The translations under genes and the position numbers were made by a program. From Deltaproteobacteria bacterium (lineage in GTDB: Bacteria; Desulfobacterota; Syntrophia; Syntrophales; UBA2185): DNA of 12,748 nucleotides. The notes under the pieces were generated by a model. That model was given only the letters and a program-made list of their open reading frames with translations, had not been told where the DNA came from and searched no databases. The stretch spans positions 1 through 12,748 of the forward strand of contig JAPLJQ010000547.1 in the NCBI GenBank assembly GCA_026388495.1. The letters run 5' to 3'. Shown here piece by piece: positions 1 through 6,531 of this stretch (its first letter is position 1; each line of letters begins with the position of its first letter).

Positions 1-2
1 CG

Positions 3-767
3 ACAGCCCCGCTCATCATCATGGAGCAGGCCGAAGGCCTTGTGGTCGCGGACACGGCAACGTGCGTCGGATGCCGACGTTGCGAACTGGCCTGCACCGA
101 ATTCAATGAAGGACGGGCTGCACCCTCCATATCGAGGATCAAGGTAGACCGGAACCTGAACTTCGGGCCCGCAGGCACGCTGTCCTGGCGGGAAGGTCAG
201 GGTAACTGGGGCGACGGACTCATTGTTCAGGACCTGTGCAAGCAGTGCCCCCACCCCGTGCCGTGCGCCAACATCTGCCCGGAGAATGCCATCGTGGTCG
301 GCTCTGCGGGAAAAGCGCGGGTGATCGACCTGAATAAGTGCACGGGATGTAAAATCTGCCTGAAAGCCTGCCCCTGGGAAATGATCTCCTTCGATCCGGA
401 TACACAAAAGGCGACCAAGTGCCACCTTTGTGGCGGCAAGCCGAAATGCGTAGAAGCCTGCCCTTCGGGGTCTCTGAGTTTTGTGAACTGGCGCGATCTG
501 ACGGACAAGATTCCGCCTCGCGTCGCAACGGTGACTATTCTCCCGCCCGACAGGGCCATCTCCTGCCAGGCGTGCCATTTGCCCGGTCAAAAGACAAACA
601 TCCGGGAATGGTTTCGGATGCTGCGGGGTGCGTTGAAGGGAGGAAAACCCTTTTCTTTGCAGTCGTTCGGCTCCCGGTGGATTGATGTTATCGGCACGAT
701 CGCACTCACTGGCGCAGTGGCTTTTGTGGTGATCCATGGCGTGCTGCGCAAGGTGGTGAAACGATGA
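3..767 (+). CDS. HybA/DmsB-type polyferredoxin electron-transfer subunit, 5' end probably outside window
   Basis: Iron-sulfur electron carrier, probably linking the membrane cytochrome b encoded next to the AOR-family catalytic subunit. Numbered from the ATG at 21, four cysteine groups are visible: C15/18/21/25, C73/76/82/86, C107/110/113/117 and C134/137/143/147, enough for four [4Fe-4S] clusters as in the DmsB/HybA family. A CQACH motif (C182-H186) follows, then one hydrophobic helix at about 221-242 and a basic tail. The ATG at 21 has no Shine-Dalgarno sequence, and the frame is open to the window edge with coding-like residues before it, so the true start, and possibly a Tat signal, probably lies upstream. 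The stop overlaps the next start (ATGA), so the genes are translationally coupled. E. coli YdhX, YdhY and HybA are the nearest relatives I can name. The family is sure; the N-terminus and the side of the membrane are not. Confidence 0.9.
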   Translation, partial: TAPLIIMEQAEGLVVADTATCVGCRRCELACTEFNEGRAAPSISRIKVDRNLNFGPAGTLSWREGQGNWGDGLIVQDLCKQCPHPVPCANICPENAIVVGSAGKARVIDLNKCTGCKICLKACPWEMISFDPDTQKATKCHLCGGKPKCVEACPSGSLSFVNWRDLTDKIPPRVATVTILPPDRAISCQACHLPGQKTNIREWFRMLRGALKGGKPFSLQSFGSRWIDVIGTIALTGAVAFVVIHGVLRKVVKR

Positions 768-1450
768 AGAGAATCTACCTTCATCCTCTGCCCGTCAGGA
801 TATGGCACTGGGTGAATGCCATCACGGTCATACTGCTCCTTCTGACAGGTTTCCAGTTCCGCGTACCGGGCATTGCATCCCTCTCGCCTCACAATTTTTC
901 TTTAGCATTGCACAAATGGGCGGGCATCACGATGACGGCCTTGTGGACTTTCTGGCTCACCTATGGTCTGGCAAGCGGCACCCTTCGCCGTCACTATGCA
1001 ATCCGCAGGCGCGATCTCAGAGGGATTGCCGGGCAGATGAAATTTTACCTGATGTCGATCTTCAGGGGAGAGAAAAACCCGTTCCAGCCGACGCCCGAGG
1101 AGAAATTCAACCCACTCCAGAAGCTTGCCTACGTCTTCATGATGGGCATTATCACACCGGTCATGATCTTGACGGGGCTGCTGTTCGTCAAGGTGTTCTT
1201 CATCCGCGACTATCTGCTGTTTGTCAACGCCATCAAGGTTATTGACGCCATTCACGTGACGGGGCTGTATGTATTTGCAATTTTTCTGGTGATCCACGTC
1301 TACATGGCCACGCTTGGTGCGACCGCTTTCTCGCACATCAAGACGATGATCGTGGGCTACGAGGAAGAAGCAGACGATCCTGCGGGTGGCGGCAGAGAGG
1401 CTGCCGCGGAAACCGAAATGACCGTTGAAAAGGAGAGCGAGAAGCTATAG
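764..1450 (+). CDS. b-type cytochrome membrane subunit (PhsC/YdhU/Ni-hydrogenase cytochrome b family)
   Basis: Membrane anchor and likely quinone-reactive subunit of the redox complex. The 228-residue product has four clear membrane segments, at about 14-32, 52-71, 121-146 and 163-186. Histidines H15, H50, H164 and H178 lie in or at the ends of helices 1, 2 and 4 and are the candidate axial ligands for two haems b, as in four-helix cytochromes of thiosulfate reductase and hydrogenase complexes. The opening LHPLPVRIWHW is typical of the family. The last ~30 residues are acidic and probably cytoplasmic. The start overlaps the preceding stop, with an AAGGTGG-like ribosome binding site just upstream. 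Its place beside the polyferredoxin and a YdhV-like protein suggests the role of E. coli YdhU. Substrate specificity cannot be read from the sequence. Confidence 0.92.
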   Translation: MKRIYLHPLPVRIWHWVNAITVILLLLTGFQFRVPGIASLSPHNFSLALHKWAGITMTALWTFWLTYGLASGTLRRHYAIRRRDLRGIAGQMKFYLMSIFRGEKNPFQPTPEEKFNPLQKLAYVFMMGIITPVMILTGLLFVKVFFIRDYLLFVNAIKVIDAIHVTGLYVFAIFLVIHVYMATLGATAFSHIKTMIVGYEEEADDPAGGGREAAAETEMTVEKESEKL

Positions 1451-1513
1451 AGGGCCAAACGACGGCGGTCCTTTGGCGTGAGATCGGCTTTTTGAGAAAG
1501 GAAAGATGTGACC

Positions 1514-3619
1514 ATGGCCGCATACGGAGGATGGTCCGGGAAAGTCCTTCATGTCGATTTATCGACGGGGCGCACCTGGACCGAGGACACTATCGAGAAA
1601 TACAAGGATTACCTGGGCGGTACCGGGATCGGCTATAAGGTGATGTGGGACGAGGTATCGGCGGGAACAGGCCCCTATGATCCGGCCAATCGAATCGTCT
1701 TCGCCGTCGGTCCCCTTGCGGGCACCGGCGCCCCCTGCAACGGCCGGACCGCTGTCACAAGTCTCTGGCCGACGTGCTCACCGAAGCCGCTGGTGGCGAC
1801 AGGTCACATGGGCGGTCAATTCGCCGCGAAACTGAAATACGCCGGGTATGACGCCGTCGTGATCATGGGAAAGGCCGAGCGCCCTGTCTGGCTTTCAATC
1901 GCCGACAGCAAGGTGGAAATCCGGGATGCCCGCCGGCTCTGGGGGACAGGAATCCGCCAGGCTACCTCTGCGATTGCACAAATCATGGGGCCAGAGGCGG
2001 TCGTTGCTGCTATCGGCCAGGCAGGGGAAAATCTCGTTCCCATGTCCGTGGTTATCAGTTCCGTTTCCCATTCCGCCGGCGGAATCGGTTCACTGATGGG
2101 CTCCAAAAACCTCAAAGCCATCGGCGTCTGCGGCACCGGCAGCGTACGGATCGCCGGCGACAAGGAACAGTGGGAAAAGCTCATCAAGTACCACCTCTCC
2201 CTTCTCGGTGCGAACAACCAGCACGTCGTCCCCAGTTCGCCTCAGCCCTGGGCGGAATATCATGACCCCGCGAGCCGCTGGAGAGGGTCCAGGAGACGTA
2301 CCTGGGGAGCGGCACCCCGTTTCGTCGAAACAGGAACGTGCGATCCCCATGACCTGAACCGAATCGCCTACCGGACCAACAATGCGGCCTATTTCCTGGG
2401 TGATATTGCCTGGCAGCACACCATACGGGGCAATGGCTGCACGAGCTGCCCTATCGGCTGCCACACGATGCTCAAGGTCCCCGACGTCGCCCCAAAGTAC
2501 GGTATCTCGGAAATTCAGCAGAATACCTGCGCCGGTCTTAATTTCGGCCGTGCGTTCTTCAAGGATTTCCCTGACGGCCCTCGGGGGAAAACGAGCCTGG
2601 AGGCCTGCATGGTAGGCATGCACCTGGCCGACGATCTTGGAGTCTGGTGCAACTATGGCCAGATGCAGCGAGACTTCAAGAAGCTCTACTATGACGGCAC
2701 TCTCCGGAAAAAACTGGGCAATGCTGAATTCAGGAGTTACTCTTGGGACAAATACGAAAAAGGAGATCCGTCTTTTCTCTTTGAGCTGTTTCCGCGTATT
2801 GCTGCCAGGGATGGTGAACTGGGAACTGTTCTGGGTCTCGGGACGGGCTACCTCCTGCATCGCTGGGCCATATCCGAAGATGCCTGGACAAAGGACAAGG
2901 ATCTTTCGTATTGGAAAATGGGTCACCCCAAGCATCACGCCAACGAGGATGCGGGCCAGTGCGGCGTTCTGATCAACCTGCCGTACAATCGAGACGCCCA
3001 GTGCCACTCCCATTCCAATTTCACGCGCAACGGCCTGCCCATAGCAGAACAGAAAAAGCTTGCCGCCGAAATCTGGGGCTCGCCCGATGCCGTGGATGCC
3101 GTAGGGGCCTACACGCCGATGAACCCGTACAAGGCAAAAATGGCTAAGTGGTCCCTGCTTCGCAAGGAACTCCATGACTCCCTTTCTCTCTGCAACTGGA
3201 TGGGACCCTGGGTTGCCTCGCCGTTGAAGGAGCGGGGCTACCGAGGCGATAATTCCATCGAGTCGATGCTCTACAGCCTTGCGACGGGAGACCGGAAGGA
3301 TCGACAGGAACTTGATCTGGTGGCCGAACGGATCTTCGTTTTGCATCGTGCCCTCACAATCCGCAACATGGCAACGAAGGAAATGCGCGCCGGACATGAC
3401 GCAATCCCGGAATGGGTGTTCACGGACAAGTCGGGGAAGGCGCCTTTCACGAAAGGCACGATTCACATGGATCGTAATGACATCAAACTTGCCGTGGATC
3501 TCTTTTACGGTGAGCTGGGATGGGACCGGGCCACGGGGGCGCCGACGGGGCAGACTTACCGCAGGCTCGGCCTCGGTCGAATTGCCGTAGAACTGGGGAA
3601 GCGAAAGCTTCTGCCGTGA
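1514..3619 (+). CDS. ydhV: YdhV-like aldehyde ferredoxin oxidoreductase family protein
   Basis: Catalytic subunit of the AOR family, whose members hold a bis-pterin tungsten or molybdenum cofactor and one [4Fe-4S] cluster. The N-terminal AOR domain covers about residues 5-210 (GGTGIGYK, GPLAGTGAP, HMGGQFAAKLKYAGYDAV, AAIGQAGENLVP, GSKNLKAI). A C-x2-C-x3-C group at C309, C312 and C316 fits three cluster ligands; the fourth is probably C497 (NRDAQC) or C483. From memory, sequence and length (701 residues against about 700) match E. coli YdhV along the whole protein, for example GANNQHVVPS and KWSLLRKELH. There is no signal peptide. A GTG at 1508 is an alternative start. I prefer ATG 1514 because it begins MAAYGGWSGK like the E. 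coli protein and leaves better spacing to the GGAAAG at about 1500. The physiological substrate of YdhV-type enzymes is not known to me. Confidence 0.95.
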   Translation: MAAYGGWSGKVLHVDLSTGRTWTEDTIEKYKDYLGGTGIGYKVMWDEVSAGTGPYDPANRIVFAVGPLAGTGAPCNGRTAVTSLWPTCSPKPLVATGHMGGQFAAKLKYAGYDAVVIMGKAERPVWLSIADSKVEIRDARRLWGTGIRQATSAIAQIMGPEAVVAAIGQAGENLVPMSVVISSVSHSAGGIGSLMGSKNLKAIGVCGTGSVRIAGDKEQWEKLIKYHLSLLGANNQHVVPSSPQPWAEYHDPASRWRGSRRRTWGAAPRFVETGTCDPHDLNRIAYRTNNAAYFLGDIAWQHTIRGNGCTSCPIGCHTMLKVPDVAPKYGISEIQQNTCAGLNFGRAFFKDFPDGPRGKTSLEACMVGMHLADDLGVWCNYGQMQRDFKKLYYDGTLRKKLGNAEFRSYSWDKYEKGDPSFLFELFPRIAARDGELGTVLGLGTGYLLHRWAISEDAWTKDKDLSYWKMGHPKHHANEDAGQCGVLINLPYNRDAQCHSHSNFTRNGLPIAEQKKLAAEIWGSPDAVDAVGAYTPMNPYKAKMAKWSLLRKELHDSLSLCNWMGPWVASPLKERGYRGDNSIESMLYSLATGDRKDRQELDLVAERIFVLHRALTIRNMATKEMRAGHDAIPEWVFTDKSGKAPFTKGTIHMDRNDIKLAVDLFYGELGWDRATGAPTGQTYRRLGLGRIAVELGKRKLLP

Positions 3620-3638
3620 TGCACACAGGGGGGCAACC

Positions 3639-4226
3639 GTGAACGTGGATAAGATCGATGAGGCAAACGAATTGAGGCAAGCCGAAGACCTTGTGCAGGC
3701 AACGGCTGACATTGTCCGGCAGGAAAGCGGGGCAGGCCTGCTTATTCAGGCGGCCGAGATCTGTCATCGGCTGGACGGCCAAAATAACCGTCCCCCTCAG
3801 GCGGTCGAATTCGGAAGCCTGCTCAAGAAAACAATGGATGAAAATGAAGATATCCGTGAGCTTGTCGCCGGGGACGGGTCCCTGTATTATTTCTCGACGC
3901 GCTTCATGACCGGGGCCTATGCAACGGTGCTGCTGAAAAAACGGGGCGACCCCCTGAGGCTTATCGCGGACATTGTTCGGCAAAACGCTGCGGACTATCT
4001 CCGACCGGTTCCATTGGATCTCTTTATGCAGAGCCCCTTTGATTTTGCGCACCGGGACATATTGAAGATGCTGGAACAGATGGAAACCCTGGAAGCGTTT
4101 ATTGATATCGCGCGGACCACAACTTCTGCATCCCGTGAATTTCTCTATTCCACCCACTTTCTGGAACCGGCACACGCTTCCATGATGGCGGAATGGATAG
4201 ACGTAGGCCAGTTGGAAAATCCCTGA
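3639..4226 (+). CDS. Conserved operon protein of unknown function, in the position of YdhW
   Basis: A 195-residue soluble protein rich in alpha-helix, with no membrane segment, signal peptide or metal-binding cluster that I can see. It starts with GTG 19 bases after the oxidoreductase stop, behind a strong AGGGGGG ribosome binding site at 3627-3633 with 5-base spacing, so it belongs to the same operon. In the E. coli ydhYVWXUT cluster the gene after ydhV encodes YdhW, a similarly sized protein of unknown role; homology is plausible but I infer it from position and size. The helical character and placement would suit a maturation or cofactor-insertion chaperone for the AOR subunit, as TorD-like proteins do for other enzymes, but no TorD motif is visible. 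It is the last gene of the operon within the window. Confidence 0.85.
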   Translation: MNVDKIDEANELRQAEDLVQATADIVRQESGAGLLIQAAEICHRLDGQNNRPPQAVEFGSLLKKTMDENEDIRELVAGDGSLYYFSTRFMTGAYATVLLKKRGDPLRLIADIVRQNAADYLRPVPLDLFMQSPFDFAHRDILKMLEQMETLEAFIDIARTTTSASREFLYSTHFLEPAHASMMAEWIDVGQLENP

Positions 4227-4231
4227 AGAGT

Positions 4232-4463
4232 GCAGACTGCCGTTACTTCCCGACCTTCACCGATAGCCTCCTTTCTGCCCGCTGCGCACCGCCGCTCGCC
4301 GGCAACGATGTATTTGAGGCCGTTCTCCACCCGGAAGAAGATCGGCGACATGACGCCGTTCTGAGCAATGGAGGCGGTGAGTTCCTCCAGAGCCGTCGGA
4401 TCAAAATATTTGCGGGGTTAGGTTCGGGTCCGGCATAAGTTTTGCCGGGGGGATCGTTAATTG
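4232..4463 (-). pseudogene. Frameshifted remnant of a ParB-like N-terminal domain
   Basis: Reading the minus strand from about 4463 gives LTIPPAKLMPDPNLTP in one frame. After a frame change near 4418-4424 it continues as PRKYFDPTALEEL, then ASIAQNGVMSPIFFR and YIVAGERRCAAGRKEA, ending at about VTAVC (4232). This follows the ParB/Spo0J N-terminal domain pattern closely (NPxxPRKxF, LxxSIxxxG, PIxVR, YxLVAGERRxxAA). The two frames do not join: an in-frame TAA lies at 4418-4420, and no start codon or ribosome binding site is present. The remnant stops at the 3' end of the ydh-like operon on one side and at the edge of the 48-bp palindrome on the other. It therefore looks like a broken gene piece, not a working protein. 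A full ParB, plasmid-type ParB or ParB-nuclease-domain protein are all possible ancestors. Confidence 0.6.
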
Positions 4464-4506
4464 GGGACAGCCACTGATTAATAATAATGAGTGGCTGTCC
4501 CCAATT
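4459..4506. repeat. 48-bp palindromic repeat, copy 1 (REP/MITE-like)
   Basis: Perfect 17-bp inverted arms, aattggggacagccact (4459-4475) and agtggctgtccccaatt (4490-4506), enclose a 14-base AT-rich loop. An identical 48-bp copy is at 6327-6374 and a half copy at 10171-10187. Such palindromes resemble REP elements mobilised by REP-associated tyrosine transposases, but no transposase is encoded in this window. There is no clear T-run, so a terminator role is less likely, although the stem could fold in RNA between the convergent transcripts of the operon and the kinase gene. Confidence 0.9.
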
Positions 4507-4526
4507 CCTTTGTCCCCAATTCCTTT
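4497..4526. repeat. Tandem duplication of 15 bp at the edge of the palindrome
   Basis: The 15-mer gtccccaattccttt occurs twice without a gap, at 4497-4511 and 4512-4526. The first unit begins in the right arm of palindrome copy 1, and the second ends on the first base of the kinase stop codon (complement of 4526-4528). It looks like a local duplication of the palindrome tip plus flank, by slippage or an imprecise insertion event. Confidence 0.85.
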
Positions 4527-6142
4527 CAGTCCAGCATCTCCCTGACCTTCCGGGAGAGTTTTTCCAGTTGAAAGGGTTTCTGGAGGAAACCGTTGCAACC
4601 CCGGTCCAGGATCTGCTGAGCATGACCGTTGATGCTGTAACCGCTGGATAGTAAAACCCGGATTTCCGGATTGATCTCCCGGAGCCGATCAAAGGTCTCC
4701 CCGCCCGATATGCCCGGCATAATCATGTCCAGAATCACCAGGTCAATGTCGTTTCTCTTCTCCCGGTAAACGGCGATCGCCTCCTGACCGCTTCCGGCAA
4801 CATAGATCCGGTACCCCAGAGATTCCAGCATTTCCTTGCTCACATCCAGGATCATTTTTTCATCATCCACCAGCAGGATCGTCTCTGTACCCCTTAGGAC
4901 TGCTTCGTCAACTGCCTTCTCCATGACTACTTCCTTTTCCGAAGCCGGCAGATAGATAGTAAACGTCGTTCCGTGACCGGTTTCACTGTAAACATTGATC
5001 ATGCCACCGTGACCCTTGATGATGCCATAAACCGTCGCCAGTCCCAGTCCCGCCCCCCGCCCCATAGCCTTCGTCGAGAAAAAAGGATCAAATATCCGAT
5101 CTCTTGTCTTCTCGTCCATCCCCATGCCGGTATCGGTAATGGATATCTTCACATATTTCCCCGGCTTGACGGCGTAGGGAAGCACCCGTTCATCATCCAA
5201 AAGAACATTCTCCGTTTCTATATAGATCTCGCCACCCCCGGGCATCGCCTGCCAGGCGTTCACATAGAGATTCATGAACACCTGCTCCATCTGCCCCTGG
5301 TCAACCTCCGTGGTCCAGAGATCTTTCAAGTATTTCCGATGGATAGAGATTTCCTTTTTGGTTCTGCCGAACATGGAGGAGGTCTTTTTAATGATGTCGT
5401 TCATGGCGGTGGGCTTCACCTCATATCTCCCCCCACGGGCAAACCCCAACAGTTGCTTCGTTAAATCCGCCCCGCTTGCCACCTGCTCTTCAATATGCTT
5501 CAACCGCTCATAGTGTGGATGGGATGGATCGAGATCCAGAAGCATCAGGGAAGCATACCCCTGAATCCCCATGAGCAGATTGTTGAAGTCGTGGGCGATA
5601 CCGCCAGCTAACGTGCCGATGGATTCCATCTTCTGGGCTTGATTGAGCTTCTTCTCCATATCTCTCATTTCAGTGACGTCCTTCATGGAACCCACGATGC
5701 CTAAGATGCAACCTTCCGAGTCCCGGCTGAAGGCACTGTTCATATTGAAGATCCGTTCCTTTCCATCTTTTGTTAGCATAACCCCCATGTAATTATTGAT
5801 GGTTTTCTTTTCATCACGGATGCTCTTGAAAAGTCTTCTGTAGGCTCTCCTGTCTTCTTCCCTGGCAAAGTCAATGAAGTACCGCCCCCATATTTCTTCT
5901 TCGTCATGACCCAGGATTCGCTTCCAGGATGGATTCACGTAAGTGATGGCGCCCAAGAGATTCATGGTGTAGATAATATCCGGCGCGTTTTCACTCAATG
6001 CACGAAAACGCTCCTCGCTCTCCCGCAGCGCCTCCTCGGTCTGTTTGCGCACTGATTCCGATTGTTCCAGTTTCTGGATTCTTTGTTTTAAGACGGATAT
6101 CTCTTCGATCAGTTCCACATTTGTCCTGGATCTATCTTTCAT
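4526..6142 (-). CDS. PAS-domain hybrid sensor histidine kinase with C-terminal receiver domain
   Basis: Signal-transduction kinase of 538 residues with no membrane segment, so it senses inside the cell. Domains in order: a short coiled coil (about 8-45), a PAS domain with its PAC segment (about 42-160), a HisKA dimerisation domain with the phospho-accepting H184 (GGIAHDFNNLL), an HATPase_c domain to about 405 (N-box NLYVNAWQA, DTGMGMD, and GRGAGLGLATVYGIIKGHGG), and a receiver domain (about 423-538) with acidic pair D426/D427, phospho-acceptor D472 (ILDMIMPG), S499 and K522. The HDFNN form of the H-box is common in PAS-rich kinases of deltaproteobacteria. The start has a good AGGGGG ribosome binding site about 7 bases upstream. 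No separate response regulator or output gene is adjacent, so the target is unknown. The gene is bracketed by two identical palindromes. Confidence 0.93.
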   Translation of the reverse strand: MKDRSRTNVELIEEISVLKQRIQKLEQSESVRKQTEEALRESEERFRALSENAPDIIYTMNLLGAITYVNPSWKRILGHDEEEIWGRYFIDFAREEDRRAYRRLFKSIRDEKKTINNYMGVMLTKDGKERIFNMNSAFSRDSEGCILGIVGSMKDVTEMRDMEKKLNQAQKMESIGTLAGGIAHDFNNLLMGIQGYASLMLLDLDPSHPHYERLKHIEEQVASGADLTKQLLGFARGGRYEVKPTAMNDIIKKTSSMFGRTKKEISIHRKYLKDLWTTEVDQGQMEQVFMNLYVNAWQAMPGGGEIYIETENVLLDDERVLPYAVKPGKYVKISITDTGMGMDEKTRDRIFDPFFSTKAMGRGAGLGLATVYGIIKGHGGMINVYSETGHGTTFTIYLPASEKEVVMEKAVDEAVLRGTETILLVDDEKMILDVSKEMLESLGYRIYVAGSGQEAIAVYREKRNDIDLVILDMIMPGISGGETFDRLREINPEIRVLLSSGYSINGHAQQILDRGCNGFLQKPFQLEKLSRKVREMLD

Positions 6143-6225
6143 CTGGCGCCCCCTGTAGCAACTAACGGTAACGGCTGGAAAGGAAGATGGTAGTATCTGC
6201 TGCGAGACTTGTTAAAATTATATAA

Positions 6226-6254
6226 AAGCTACCGGATAACCATTGAGATGTCAA
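6226..6254 (-). promoter_or_regulatory. Possible sigma70-type promoter for the hybrid kinase
   Basis: On the minus strand a perfect TTGACA (complement of 6249-6254) lies 17 bases before TAGCTT (6226-6231), a weak -10. A better TATAAT (6217-6222) lies nearby, but its spacing of 26 is too long. The site is about 85 bases upstream of the kinase start. Confidence 0.35.
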
Positions 6255-6326
6255 ATGGAATAGTGTCACTCAGAGGCTGTTTATCACTTGATATCAGAAG
6301 CTTGTCCTGACTGAGAATTGCTGGAG

Positions 6327-6374
6327 AATTGGGGACAGCCACTGATTAATAATAATGAGTGGCTGTCCCCAATT
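6327..6374. repeat. 48-bp palindromic repeat, copy 2 (REP/MITE-like)
   Basis: Identical over all 48 bases to the copy at 4459-4506, in the same orientation as judged by the asymmetric loop. Arms are at 6327-6343 and 6358-6374, with the loop at 6344-6357. It lies in the divergent intergenic region between the kinase and the YitT-family gene. Flanking bases differ from those of copy 1, so I see no target-site duplication shared by the pair. Confidence 0.9.
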
Positions 6375-6441
6375 AACTTAAATCCGCTTGCAGGCTGGGA
6401 AGATTCGTGTTTAAAGTTACCCGAAATGCAGAGGGTTCCAT

Positions 6442-6465
6442 CCTGATCGGAACATCAAGATCAGG
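6442..6465. repeat. 7-bp inverted repeat upstream of the YitT-family gene
   Basis: The arms cctgatc (6442-6448) and gatcagg (6459-6465) are separated by 10 bases. It could be an operator or a hairpin in the leader of the gene starting at 6532. No T-run follows, so it is not a terminator. I see no other supported element in 6375-6519 and no convincing promoter. Confidence 0.35.
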
Positions 6466-6531
6466 GGAAGAAGATAAAAATAATGATATGGATTTTCGAT
6501 CAACCTGCGTAACGGCTTTGGGAGGCCCGTC

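Noticed and set aside
1454..1477. Small hairpin (gccaaa/tttggc) between the cytochrome b and YdhV-like genes
   Set aside because: The stem is six base pairs with a 12-base loop and no T-run. It could be a processing site but is too weak to call.
2090..3712. 540-codon open frame on the minus strand
   Set aside because: It lies antisense across the YdhV-like gene and its product has no recognisable domain. High-GC coding sequence often leaves such open antisense frames.
4459..4506. Palindrome read as a simple terminator between the operon and the kinase
   Set aside because: The stem is strong but no T-run follows on either strand, and the identical copy at 6327-6374 lies at a divergent junction where no terminator is needed.
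4243..4692. 149-codon minus-strand open frame across the palindrome and kinase 3' end
   Set aside because: It overlaps the kinase in another frame and its sequence is unlike a known family. Only the ParB-like part in neighbouring frames carries a signal.
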